This document shows positions 55,162 through 63,159 of a DNA stretch of 64,000 bases, piece by piece; position 1 is the stretch's first letter, and every line of letters begins with the position of its first letter. The DNA lies in the NCBI GenBank assembly GCA_965200835.1, contig OZ241390.1, positions 310,001 through 374,000 on the forward strand, in the 5' to 3' direction. Made by a program: the position numbers and the translations under genes. The notes below the pieces were generated by a model. It was not told where the DNA came from and did not search any database. It worked only from the letters and a program-made list of their open reading frames with translations. This DNA is from JAPPFW01 sp965200835 (GTDB lineage Bacteria; Actinomycetota; Acidimicrobiia; Spongiisociales; Spongiisociaceae).

Positions 55162-56163
55162 CTATTCGAGCGTGAAGCCTTCGGCGGCGAGCGACTCGCG
55201 CAGCGCGGTGGCCTCGGCAGGCCGCACCGACAGGGTCAGCACACCACCGCCCCCATGGGGAGCATGGCGCAGCTGGAGGTCTCGCACATCCACCGCGCTC
55301 TGCTCGAGCGCCCGACCGACTGCGGCTATCTCACCCGGACGGTCCTGGAGCACCACCCCCACTCGGACTTCGGGGGAGGCCATTCCCTGCCGCTGGGTCC
55401 GGGCGGACTCGATCCGGGAAGTGAGGGAAGCCGGATCCGAACCAATCTCCTGCCGGGCGGCTTCGAGATGTTCCATCAGGGAGGCTATCGCCCGGCTCAC
55501 GTTGGTCCGGTTGGCGGCCAGCAGTTCGGGCCACCAGCCCGGCTCCGACGCCGCCACCCTGGTCAGGTCACGGAAGGATCCGGCGACCAGCTCCATGGCC
55601 CCCGGATCGGCCGATGCCAGATTGACGAGCGAGACCGCCAGCAGCTGCGGCAGGTGGGAGATGGCCGCCACCACCCGGTCGTGCTCGGCGGCGGGCATGC
55701 GGTAGGGGATGGCCCCGACCGATTCGATCACCCGCCCGACCCTCACCAGATCCTCGTCTCGGGCTCCGTCCGGGCAGATGATCCAGGCCGCTCCCCTGAA
55801 CAGGGCCGGGGTGGCCGCCGTGGGTCCGGCCTGCTCCCTGCCCGCCATCGGGTGGCCCGCTACCAATCGCAAGCCGGGCGGCTTCGCCCTCACGACGGGC
55901 TGCTTGACACCGGCGACATCGGTAACCAAGGCATCGGTGCGGAGCTCGCGCAGGGTGGCCAGGGTGGCATTGAGGGGGCCGGCCAGGACTACCAGATCGA
56001 CCTGTTCGAGCGCCTCATCCGCCGTCGAACAAAGATGATCCACCGCCCCACGGCGGGCGGCGACAGCCAGTGCTGAGGCATCCGGATCCCAACCGGCGAT
56101 CGTCCAGCCTGCCTGGCGGAGGGCCATCCCGAACGACGCCCCTATCAGCCCAGTGCCGAGTAT
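55162..56163 (-). CDS. tyrA: Prephenate dehydrogenase, start codon not found
   Basis: Converts prephenate to 4-hydroxyphenylpyruvate in tyrosine synthesis. The NAD-binding motif AILGTGLIGASFG, the catalytic-His region AGHPMAGREQAGP and SHLPQLLAVSL are present, and a C-terminal ACT-like domain (VRVGVVLQDRPGEIAAVGRA) may sense tyrosine. The first ATG in frame (56127) lies inside the NAD-binding loop, so the true start must be upstream. Between there and an in-frame TAG at 56257-56259 there is no ATG, GTG or TTG, only a CTG at 56221-56223. The given end marks the reach of clear homology. A nonstandard start, a lost start or an indel near the N-terminus could explain this. Confidence 0.85.
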   Translation of the reverse strand: MLGTGLIGASFGMALRQAGWTIAGWDPDASALAVAARRGAVDHLCSTADEALEQVDLVVLAGPLNATLATLRELRTDALVTDVAGVKQPVVRAKPPGLRLVAGHPMAGREQAGPTAATPALFRGAAWIICPDGARDEDLVRVGRVIESVGAIPYRMPAAEHDRVVAAISHLPQLLAVSLVNLASADPGAMELVAGSFRDLTRVAASEPGWWPELLAANRTNVSRAIASLMEHLEAARQEIGSDPASLTSRIESARTQRQGMASPEVRVGVVLQDRPGEIAAVGRALEQSAVDVRDLQLRHAPHGGGGVLTLSVRPAEATALRESLAAEGFTLE

Positions 56164-56324
56164 CGCCGCTCGTCTCCGTCGATCAGAGATCTGGAGACTC
56201 TCTCGTCGTGGGCCGCGATACAGCCCGCGGTTCCTGACTAAGCGCTCTGAGGTCCGCTATCCCGAGGCGGGCCAGGAGTCTCAAGAAGCTGTCCTGCGGC
56301 CCGAGGCCGGGAGCGATCGGGGCA

Positions 56325-57338
56325 CTAGATGGTGATGTCGAGTGCTGCCGCCAGCACCCGCATCTGATCCATCAGCTCGGCGAACTCGTGGGGCAGGATC
56401 GCCTGATCACCATCCACCAGCGCCGTCTCGGGAGCGGGATGGACATCCACGATGAACCCGTCCGCTCCCACCGCGATGGCGGCCCTGGAGAGCGGTGCCA
56501 CCAGATGTCGGCGGCCCGATGAATGGGAGGGGTCGATGATGATCGGCAGGTGGGACATGGCCTTTATGACGGGAGCGGCCGAGATGTCGAGGGTGTTGCG
56601 GGTGCTGGTCTCGAAGGTTCGGATCCCGCGCTCGACCATGATCACCTCGTGGTTGCCCTCCTTGTATATGTACTCAGCGGCGTTCAGCCACTCATCCACG
56701 GTGGCGGTGAATCCCCGCTTGAGCAGCACCGGCTTGTGTACCTTCCCCACCTCGGAGAGCAGGGCGAAGTTGGACATGTTGCGAGTTCCGATCCGGAGGA
56801 TGTCGGCGTAGCCGATGATCATCTCGACCTCACGAGGATCCAAGACCTCGGCCACGAACGGAAGATCGAACTCCTCCCGTGCCTCGGCCAGCAACTGGAG
56901 GCCTTCCTCGGCGAGCCCCTGGAATGAGAACGGGCTGGTGCGGGGCTTGAACGCATCCCCCCGCAGGATGGTGGCTCCGGAATTCCGCACCGCCTCGGCC
57001 GTGCGGAACAGCTGATCCCGGCTCTCGACCGCGCATGGCCCGGCTATTGGGGCGAACACCCCGCCACCGATCTGAGCATTGCGTACTTTGATCACGGTGT
57101 CCTCAGCCCGGAACTCACGTGACACGAACTTGTAAGGCTTCAGCACCGGCACTGCTCGCTCCACACCTGGAATCGCCCCCCACGGGAGTTGTTGGATCCG
57201 TCCCCGGTCCCCGATCGCCCCGATCACGGTGCGGAGTTGACCGGTAGAAATGTGAGCCTTCGAGCCTACCTCTGCCAGCCGCCGCACCACACCGTCGATC
57301 TGGTGCTCGCCGGCGTTCGGCTTCATGACGATGATCAT
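56325..57338 (-). CDS. aroF: 3-deoxy-7-phosphoheptulonate (DAHP) synthase
   Basis: The first enzyme of the shikimate pathway, type I beta. 337 residues: an N-terminal ferredoxin-like regulatory domain (MIIVMKPNAGEHQIDGVVRR, residues 1-70) and the barrel with IAGPCAVESRDQL, RGDAFKPRTSPFSFQG, LLKRGFTATVDEWL, IIDPSHSSGRR and the metal-binding GADGFIVDVHPAPE. GGAGG six bases before the ATG fixes the start. It is followed by tyrA in the same direction, so the two form an aromatic amino-acid unit. The usual Gly in RGGAFKP is Asp here. Confidence 0.93.
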   Translation of the reverse strand: MIIVMKPNAGEHQIDGVVRRLAEVGSKAHISTGQLRTVIGAIGDRGRIQQLPWGAIPGVERAVPVLKPYKFVSREFRAEDTVIKVRNAQIGGGVFAPIAGPCAVESRDQLFRTAEAVRNSGATILRGDAFKPRTSPFSFQGLAEEGLQLLAEAREEFDLPFVAEVLDPREVEMIIGYADILRIGTRNMSNFALLSEVGKVHKPVLLKRGFTATVDEWLNAAEYIYKEGNHEVIMVERGIRTFETSTRNTLDISAAPVIKAMSHLPIIIDPSHSSGRRHLVAPLSRAAIAVGADGFIVDVHPAPETALVDGDQAILPHEFAELMDQMRVLAAALDITI

Positions 57339-57364
57339 TGTCCCCTCCGCAAGATTGGCGCGAG

Positions 57365-57393
57365 AATATACGCCCTCACGCGATCGATACCAA
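57365..57393 (-). promoter_or_regulatory. Candidate sigma-70-type promoter for aroF-tyrA
   Basis: On the minus strand TTGGTA (-35, 57388-57393) and TATATT (-10, 57365-57370) are separated by exactly 17 bases. The -10 box ends 26 bases before the aroF ATG, leaving a short leader that contains the GGAGG ribosome site. There is no room for an attenuator. Confidence 0.5.
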
Positions 57394-57642
57394 CCCGCCA
57401 GCGGGTCGCACCGGTCCAGCGGCGGAGCCACAGTGTCCCGCTCAGCCAGACCGCGAAAAACGACCCGATCCGCCCCACTCCGTGGGACCCACCCCCAGCC
57501 ACCTCCTCCGAGTTCCGGACGCGCTTCGCCTATCCCTGGCGGTTGCGCTTCGACGGGATTGTCACCATGGTCCGCTCGACGTCCTAAGCAAACCGGTGGT
57601 GTATATGGCTATCCAACATGATATAGCATGGCTGTGACATGG

Positions 57643-58071
57643 CTACCCCTCCTGTGGCTCCTGGTTGCAGTACTCCACGGAGGTCTGCGAGGCACAGGCG
57701 CCGGTGGTCCACCTGGTGACCACTTCGAGATTGGGTAGGCGCCGGACCAGCATCCAGCGGGCATTGATCTGAGCGAGCATCGCCACGAGAGCCTCCGGGT
57801 CCCGGGCTGCCAACTCCTCGATGGTGAACACTCCGGCCGCGTTGAGCAGGGTCGCATATCTGGCACCCACCCCCTTGATCCGCATCAGGTCGACCCGCAG
57901 GACCGCCTCGAGTACTTCCGGCTCGGTCAGCCCCACCCGCTCAGCTACTGCCCGGCGATCACTGCACCCGGCCGCCCGGCGCAGCAACGCCCCCGTCGTC
58001 CTGATTCCCAGTCGGCGGAACTCCTTGGCGTGGGAAGACCCCACACCACCGATGGTGTGAATGGCTGTCAT
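57643..58071 (-). CDS. DUF4332/helix-hairpin-helix protein
   Basis: A 142-residue protein with two helix-hairpin-helix-like units: IHTIGGVGSSHAKEFRRLGI at the N-terminus and LMRIKGVGARYATLLNAAGV then FTIEELAARDPEAL in the middle, the DUF4332 pattern. Such domains bind DNA without sequence choice or mediate protein contacts. The C-terminal 30 residues are not conserved. It is a single gene with AT-rich flanks; the function is unknown. Confidence 0.75.
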   Translation of the reverse strand: MTAIHTIGGVGSSHAKEFRRLGIRTTGALLRRAAGCSDRRAVAERVGLTEPEVLEAVLRVDLMRIKGVGARYATLLNAAGVFTIEELAARDPEALVAMLAQINARWMLVRRLPNLEVVTRWTTGACASQTSVEYCNQEPQEG

Positions 58072-58119
58072 AAGTACGGTACCCAATGATACATCGATGT
58101 TAGATCTCGTAAACCGTCA

Positions 58120-58797
58120 CTAGAGTGGTTCCCCATCGAAGGTCCTGGTGTGTCGCCGGACGTTATCCCTTCGAACCGGCGGCGGCGACCCGGCCTTCCC
58201 TCCACTCCGAAGGTAGTCCAGATCTTCCTTCGTATCGATATCCCGCGGGGGGTCATCGGCGATCAGTACCTCTTCTACCCACTCGGGATGAGCCAGGAAC
58301 AGGTTCCGGGCACCATGGTCACCTTCCAGACCAGCCACCAGGCGGGGCCACAGCCAGCGTTCCACCAGCACAGGATGACCCCGTGCGAACCGGTAGCGAG
58401 GGATGACCACGGGTCGTCGGGAGCTCCGACCGGCCTCGAGCAGCAACGGGATGACCGGCGCAGGCAACAGCGGTTGGTCACCCAGCACGATCAATACCCG
58501 GTCCGAGGTCCGGTCTCCAATGAGGAAGTCCAGTCCCGCTCGGAGCGAGGAGCCCATTCCCTCGGCCCATTCGAGGTTCTCGATTACGGTCACGTTCGAG
58601 AGTTCGATCCGATCCATGAGCTGCTCGGCATACGCCCCCAGCACTACGTACACGTCATCCACCTGTGGCCAACCGCGCACCCGATCGACCACATGCTCCA
58701 GGAGCGGCCTGCCCCGCCAGTCGGCCAGCTGTTTGGACTCCCCCTCCCCGAACCGTTTGGACTCTCCGGCGGCCAGGATCAAGGCTGCAATGCTCAT
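58120..58797 (-). CDS. MobA/MocA-like nucleotidyltransferase
   Basis: A 225-residue nucleotidyltransferase: ALILAAGESKRFGEGESKQL is the nucleotide-binding motif (LAAGxSxRFG..K), VLGDQPLLPAP the metal-binding block, and RFARGHPVLV, DIDTKEDLDYL the late motifs. The MocA group makes the cytosine form of the molybdenum cofactor used by CoxL-type enzymes, which fits its position at the end of the cox maturation operon. ATG at 58797 was preferred over a TTG eight codons upstream. Confidence 0.87.
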   Translation of the reverse strand: MSIAALILAAGESKRFGEGESKQLADWRGRPLLEHVVDRVRGWPQVDDVYVVLGAYAEQLMDRIELSNVTVIENLEWAEGMGSSLRAGLDFLIGDRTSDRVLIVLGDQPLLPAPVIPLLLEAGRSSRRPVVIPRYRFARGHPVLVERWLWPRLVAGLEGDHGARNLFLAHPEWVEEVLIADDPPRDIDTKEDLDYLRSGGKAGSPPPVRRDNVRRHTRTFDGEPL

Positions 58798-58849
58798 GAG
58801 GGTCCGGGCAAGGCGCGCCAACCGGCCAGCCCGCGTAGGGCCGCACCGA

Positions 58850-59635
58850 TCACAGGTCCCCCTCGTCCTCCGTGCGCTGCAGATGGATTCGCCCCGGCCT
58901 GCCGACCAGGGATTCGCCCGATCCCGACCCGTACCGGACCTGGATCATCTCGGCCAGGATCGACACCGCCACCTCCCCGGGCTGCTCGGCGCCGATATCG
59001 AGCCCCACCGGACCATGGATGCGGGCGATCTGCGCCTCGTCGAAGCCGGCCGCCCTCAACCGGGCCACCCGGCGGCGATGGGTACGGCGGCTTCCCATCA
59101 CCCCGATGTACTTGGCCGGTCCTCCCAACACCAGCGGCAGCACTGGATCCTCGAAGCGGGCATCGTGGCTCAGCATCACCACATAGGTGCGAGCATCGAT
59201 CACCAGCTGGTCGGCCACCTGATCCGGCCACCCTACGATGACATCGGCTGCCTCCGGAAACCGTTCCCGGGTGGTGAAGAACGGCCGGGCGTCGTTGACG
59301 ATCACCCGGAAGCCCAACCCGTGAGCCATCCTGCACAGCTCCTGAGCGATATGGACGGCGCCGAATATGACGAGTTGCGGTTGGGGAGCAACGGTCTCTA
59401 TGTACACCTGGCGGTCCCCGTAGGTGAGGGTGCGGCTCTGCTCACGGTCCATCAGGCTGGCCGCGTCGGCCATCACATCATCCGCGACCGGAGTGGGAAG
59501 GGTTCCGGCAACCAGCCCCCGCACCCGATCCAGCACCCCTTTGGTACCGGTGTCGGGACCTTCCACCACCGTGACGGCCGCGCCCAATCTCTCGGCCTCC
59601 ACCAGGTGGCGGACCGCTGCCAGCGGGCTCACCAT
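58850..59635 (-). CDS. XdhC family protein, Rossmann-domain part
   Basis: A 261-residue XdhC-like protein. Residues about 85-240 form the C-terminal Rossmann domain (QLVIFGAVHIAQELCRMAHG; YVVMLSHDARFEDPVLPLVL; YIGVMGSRRTHRRR; HGPVGLDIGAEQPGEVAVSI). XdhC proteins bind and sulfurate molybdenum cofactor before insertion. The N-terminal domain normally present in XdhC is encoded mostly by the preceding small gene, with which it overlaps by seven bases, so the function is split over two chains. Confidence 0.85.
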   Translation of the reverse strand: MVSPLAAVRHLVEAERLGAAVTVVEGPDTGTKGVLDRVRGLVAGTLPTPVADDVMADAASLMDREQSRTLTYGDRQVYIETVAPQPQLVIFGAVHIAQELCRMAHGLGFRVIVNDARPFFTTRERFPEAADVIVGWPDQVADQLVIDARTYVVMLSHDARFEDPVLPLVLGGPAKYIGVMGSRRTHRRRVARLRAAGFDEAQIARIHGPVGLDIGAEQPGEVAVSILAEMIQVRYGSGSGESLVGRPGRIHLQRTEDEGDL

Positions 59636-59937
59636 TGCTCTATCAGCACCTGGATGGTTCCTCCGCAGGCGAGGCCCACCTCGAAGGCATCCTCGTCAGC
59701 GATGCCGTAGGTCACCAGCCTGGGCTTGCCCGACTCGAGCACTCCTTGGGCATGCAGGAACACGTCGTTCTCCACGCATCCTCCGCTCACCGAGCCCTCC
59801 ATGTCCCCGGCCGACGACACCAGGAACTTGGCCCCCTCCGGCCGGGGCGCCGAACCCTTGACCTTCACGACCGTCGCCACCGCGACCTGCTTCCCTTCGG
59901 CGGTCCAGCGGTCGTATGTCGCAAGCGCATCCTTCAT
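59629..59937 (-). CDS. XdhC/CoxI N-terminal-domain protein
   Basis: A 102-residue protein equal to the XdhC N-terminal domain: VATVVKVKGSAPRPEGAKFL, GSVSGGCVENDVF and VGLACGGTIQVLIEQW (the two Cys motifs typical of CoxI). It likely works with the next gene product in cofactor handling. The ATG lies in an ATGA overlap with the CoxE gene, which excludes the ATG three codons earlier. Confidence 0.85.
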   Translation of the reverse strand: MKDALATYDRWTAEGKQVAVATVVKVKGSAPRPEGAKFLVSSAGDMEGSVSGGCVENDVFLHAQGVLESGKPRLVTYGIADEDAFEVGLACGGTIQVLIEQW

Positions 59938-61088
59938 GAAGCCCACGCTCCTTGTCTGGCAGTTGGTTTCGGTGTTGCTGGTATGGACTCTAGGAGACGA
60001 ACCACCCCTGAGAGATCGGCCAGCCGGGCCGCCGGCAGGAAGTCGTCCACATGCGGCAGGGCGGCCTTCAAACCCCGGGTCTCCGGTGAGTAGCCTCGGC
60101 GGCCTGCCAGCGGGTTGAGCCAGATCGTGCGGTGCATCGTACGGGAAAACCGAGCCATCTCGCGGCCGAGCAGACCGGGGTCTCCCCTATCCCATCCGTC
60201 GCTGATGATGATCCCTATCGGACCGCCCCTGGCCACCCGCCGGCTCCACTGCTGGTTGAAGGTTTCTATGGATTCTCCGATCCGGGTTCCTCCCGACCAG
60301 TCGTGAACCCGTCCTGCCACCAGACGGAGAGCCATGGCCGGGTCGCGCCGGCGTAGTTCATGAGTGATCCGGGTCAGGCGGGTGGAAAACACGAAGGTCT
60401 CGACCCGACCCATCCGGGCGGGCGCCGAATGAGCGAAGTAGAGGAGCATCTCGACGTACTTCTCCATCGAGCCGCTCACATCAGCGAGGATCACCAGCGG
60501 ACGGCGGCGCGGTTTTCGCGACCGGAACTCCATCCTGATCAGCTCGCTGCTCGGTCCCACTGCGTTGCGCAGGGTACGGCGCATATCCGGCCGCCGGCCT
60601 CTCGAATCTGCCAGCCACCGCCGGCTGAGGGCTTCGGCCGGTCGCCACACCATCGACGCGATCATCCGCCGCACTTCCGCCACCTCGTCGGGAGACAGCT
60701 CGCCGAAGTCTCGACTCCCGAGCCGCTCTTGGTAGGAAGCACCCAGCTGCTCGCTGCTCTCGCGGGTCGCATCCTCCTCGATCTGACCCTCGGGAGCAGC
60801 CACCTGCAGGTAGGACTGGAACAACGACTCCGGCTCCCGCTCCGCGATCGGCGGACGGCTCTTCCCTCTACCGAAGAAGAGGTCGAACGCCTCATCGAAG
60901 ACCGGTATCTGATCGGGGCGGACCACCACGAGGGAGCGGAACCCGTGCCGGACATCCTTGGCCTCCTCCAGACCGAGCAGGTGCGCGGCTTCGAGCAGGT
61001 CCATACCGGTGGACGGGGTGACCACCAGCCCCCTGGCCCGCAGGTAGCGGCCGAAGTGGATGAGGTTGGAGGCGAATACCTCTGCCAT
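59934..61088 (-). CDS. coxE: VWA-domain protein, CoxE type
   Basis: A 384-residue CoxE-like protein. A helical N-terminal region with many Arg/Glu residues is followed by a von Willebrand A domain from about residue 195: ILADVSGSMEKYVEML carries the MIDAS DxSGS motif, GGTRIGES the Thr ligand and IIISDGWDRGDPGLL the last Asp. It works with the MoxR ATPase CoxD in maturing the molybdenum-copper or molybdenum site of hydroxylases. Confidence 0.9.
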   Translation of the reverse strand: MAEVFASNLIHFGRYLRARGLVVTPSTGMDLLEAAHLLGLEEAKDVRHGFRSLVVVRPDQIPVFDEAFDLFFGRGKSRPPIAEREPESLFQSYLQVAAPEGQIEEDATRESSEQLGASYQERLGSRDFGELSPDEVAEVRRMIASMVWRPAEALSRRWLADSRGRRPDMRRTLRNAVGPSSELIRMEFRSRKPRRRPLVILADVSGSMEKYVEMLLYFAHSAPARMGRVETFVFSTRLTRITHELRRRDPAMALRLVAGRVHDWSGGTRIGESIETFNQQWSRRVARGGPIGIIISDGWDRGDPGLLGREMARFSRTMHRTIWLNPLAGRRGYSPETRGLKAALPHVDDFLPAARLADLSGVVRLLESIPATPKPTARQGAWAS

Positions 61089-61223
61089 CAGCTACCTGCC
61101 CGCACGGAAGCGGTGCGATTGTTGTCCAAGTCCCTCTCCTACGAGCCGCACCACTCCCGGCCCGCGAGGACACCGCTTAAACGTCGAGAGTCCGGGCGGA
61201 CACCCATCAGCGGGCATCACGAA

Positions 61224-62108
61224 TCATCCGGCCGCCAGCAGTTTCGCTACGCCGCCGGTGCGGACCCGCTCGACGTCCTCCTCGTACTTGAGCACCACTC
61301 CGAGCGTGTCGTTGGCCGCCTCCGGGGAGAGGACTTCGGTGCCGAGAACCCGGAGGGCAGCCGCCCAGTCCAGAGTCTCTGCCACCCCGGGAGGCTTGAA
61401 CAGGTCGAGGTTTCGCAGCCGCTCCATCGCTCGGGCAAGGTCTCCTGCCAGCGCATGATCGATCCCCGGTACCTTGGTCGTCACTATGGCCACCTCCCGC
61501 TCGAAGGTCGGGTAGTCGATCCAGTGGTAGATACAGCGGCGCTTGAGGGCATCGTGAATCTCCCGGGTGCGGTTCGACGTTATGACCACCACCGGGGGCT
61601 CCATAGCCGTTACGGTCCCCACCTCGGGAATGGTGATCGCGAAATCCGATAGGAGCTCGAGGAGGTACGCCTCGAACTCCTCGTCGGCCCGGTCGAGCTC
61701 GTCTATCAGCAGGACCGGTCGCTGACCGGCGGATGAAAGCTCCACCGCCTGCAACAGCGGGCGGGCAACCAGATACTCTCGGCTCATTATGTCGGAGATC
61801 CCCGCACCGGCGCCCTCGCCCCGGGCCTCGATCAGACGGATGGCCAGCATCTGGCGGGCGTAATCCCACTCGTAGATGGCATGTCCGGCATCGAGACCCT
61901 CGTAACACTGGAGGCGCAGCAGGGGCTGGTCGAGGATGGCTGCCAGTACCTTGGCTACCTCGGTCTTGCCGACCCCCGCCTCCCCCTCGAGAAAGAGCGG
62001 CCGTCCCATCTGCAAGGCCAGGTGGATGGTGACCGCCAGGGAACGGTCCGCGATGTATCGCTCGGCCGACAGCGCGGCGCTGACCTCATGAACAGTGGCA
62101 GGGATCAT
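61224..62108 (-). CDS. coxD: MoxR-type AAA+ ATPase, CoxD type
   Basis: A 294-residue AAA+ ATPase of the MoxR group. Walker A GEAGVGKTEVAKVL, Walker B VLLIDELDRADEEFEAYLLE, sensor 1 VVITSNRTREIHDALKRRC and ending in a lid domain. CoxD acts on the active-site cofactor of CO dehydrogenase-type enzymes. ATG at 62108 fits the family. It is 135 bases upstream of coxE in the same direction, and it follows a strong hairpin that separates it from the structural genes. Confidence 0.9.
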   Translation of the reverse strand: MIPATVHEVSAALSAERYIADRSLAVTIHLALQMGRPLFLEGEAGVGKTEVAKVLAAILDQPLLRLQCYEGLDAGHAIYEWDYARQMLAIRLIEARGEGAGAGISDIMSREYLVARPLLQAVELSSAGQRPVLLIDELDRADEEFEAYLLELLSDFAITIPEVGTVTAMEPPVVVITSNRTREIHDALKRRCIYHWIDYPTFEREVAIVTTKVPGIDHALAGDLARAMERLRNLDLFKPPGVAETLDWAAALRVLGTEVLSPEAANDTLGVVLKYEEDVERVRTGGVAKLLAAG

Positions 62109-62220
62109 CCGAGGCAGGATACACCGACCGGGCTGTGGCGTTTGCATCGGTCACAGGAAGGACAACAATTGCCATGTCCACCCTGGATACCCACGCGTCA
62201 CGCCCGGCTCAGGCACGAGC

Positions 62221-62261
62221 CCGGTCCCCCCGCCTGGAAGGCAACCTGGCGGGGGGACCGG
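62221..62261. terminator. Perfect 14-bp GC-rich hairpin after coxM
   Basis: CCGGTCCCCCCGCC pairs without mismatch with GGCGGGGGGACCGG around a 13-base loop. It begins 19 bases after the stop of the FAD-subunit gene and has no T tract, the form common in high-GC genomes. It could stop or reduce transcription into the maturation genes. Confidence 0.65.
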
Positions 62262-62279
62262 ATCGTTTGGAGTGCGGCG

Positions 62280-63146
62280 CTAGCCGGCGGCGGCTAGGGC
62301 TGCCTTGATCGCTCGAGCAGTGAACACCTTCGCCAGATGGGTCTTGTAGTCGACCGAACCGTACAGATCCTCGAGCACCTCTACCCCATCGGTGGCATGG
62401 GAGGCCGCGCCATCGATCGCCGCATCCGAACCGTCCGATCCGACCAGGGCATCGCTGACCGCGGGGGCCAGGGCCGGCTTGTTGCCCACCCCGGTAACTG
62501 CCACGGTGGCTCCGCTGATCGAACCGTTGGAACGGGTCACCGAAGCAGCGACCCCAGCAACCGCATAGTCGGTGTGCCCACCCCGGCGGCCCAACTTGTC
62601 GTAGGCCGTCCCGGTTCCGGCGCCGATCTTCGGGATGCGGATCTCGGTGAGGATCTCGTCGGGCTCCAGCGCGGACAACAGAGTGTCGACGAAGAAGTCG
62701 CCGGCTGCTATCTCCCGGGTGCCTCCCGAGGAGGCCACCACCATCGTGGCGCCCAGGGCGAGCGCCGCTACCGGCTGGTCGGCTGCTACGTCGGCGTGTG
62801 CCATCGATCCGCAGCTCGTCCCCCGGTTCCGGACCTGACGATCCCCGGTCCAGGAGGCGGCCGTGGCCAGCGCGGCGGCGTGTTCCCGCACCAGCGCGCT
62901 CGCAGCTACCTCGGCGTGGGTGACCATGGCGCCTATCGAGATCGAGTCCCCATTGTCGGTTATCTCCCCGAGCCCGTCGATGCGGCCGATGTCCACCACC
63001 ATTCCGGGGGAGAGCAGCCGCAGCCTCATCATCGGCAGGAGGCTCATACCTCCCGCCAGCACCTTGGCATCCGGATTGCTACCGAGCGCCTCCAGCGCTT
63101 CGTCCAGGCTGGAAGGTGCTGCGTAGTCGAACTTCCGTGGATACAT
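62280..63146 (-). CDS. FAD-binding subunit of molybdenum hydroxylase (second locus)
   Basis: A 288-residue CoxM-type flavoprotein: AKVLAGGMSLLPMMRLRLL (AGGxS loop) and NRGTSCGSMAHADVAADQP, where the second FAD loop reads TSCGS rather than the usual TIGGS. GGAGG before the ATG is strong, and the gap to the upstream large-subunit gene is 13 bases. It pairs with the partial large subunit at the window edge; the small subunit must lie outside. Confidence 0.9.
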   Translation of the reverse strand: MYPRKFDYAAPSSLDEALEALGSNPDAKVLAGGMSLLPMMRLRLLSPGMVVDIGRIDGLGEITDNGDSISIGAMVTHAEVAASALVREHAAALATAASWTGDRQVRNRGTSCGSMAHADVAADQPVAALALGATMVVASSGGTREIAAGDFFVDTLLSALEPDEILTEIRIPKIGAGTGTAYDKLGRRGGHTDYAVAGVAASVTRSNGSISGATVAVTGVGNKPALAPAVSDALVGSDGSDAAIDGAASHATDGVEVLEDLYGSVDYKTHLAKVFTARAIKAALAAAG

Positions 63147-63159
63147 GGGCTCCTCCTTC

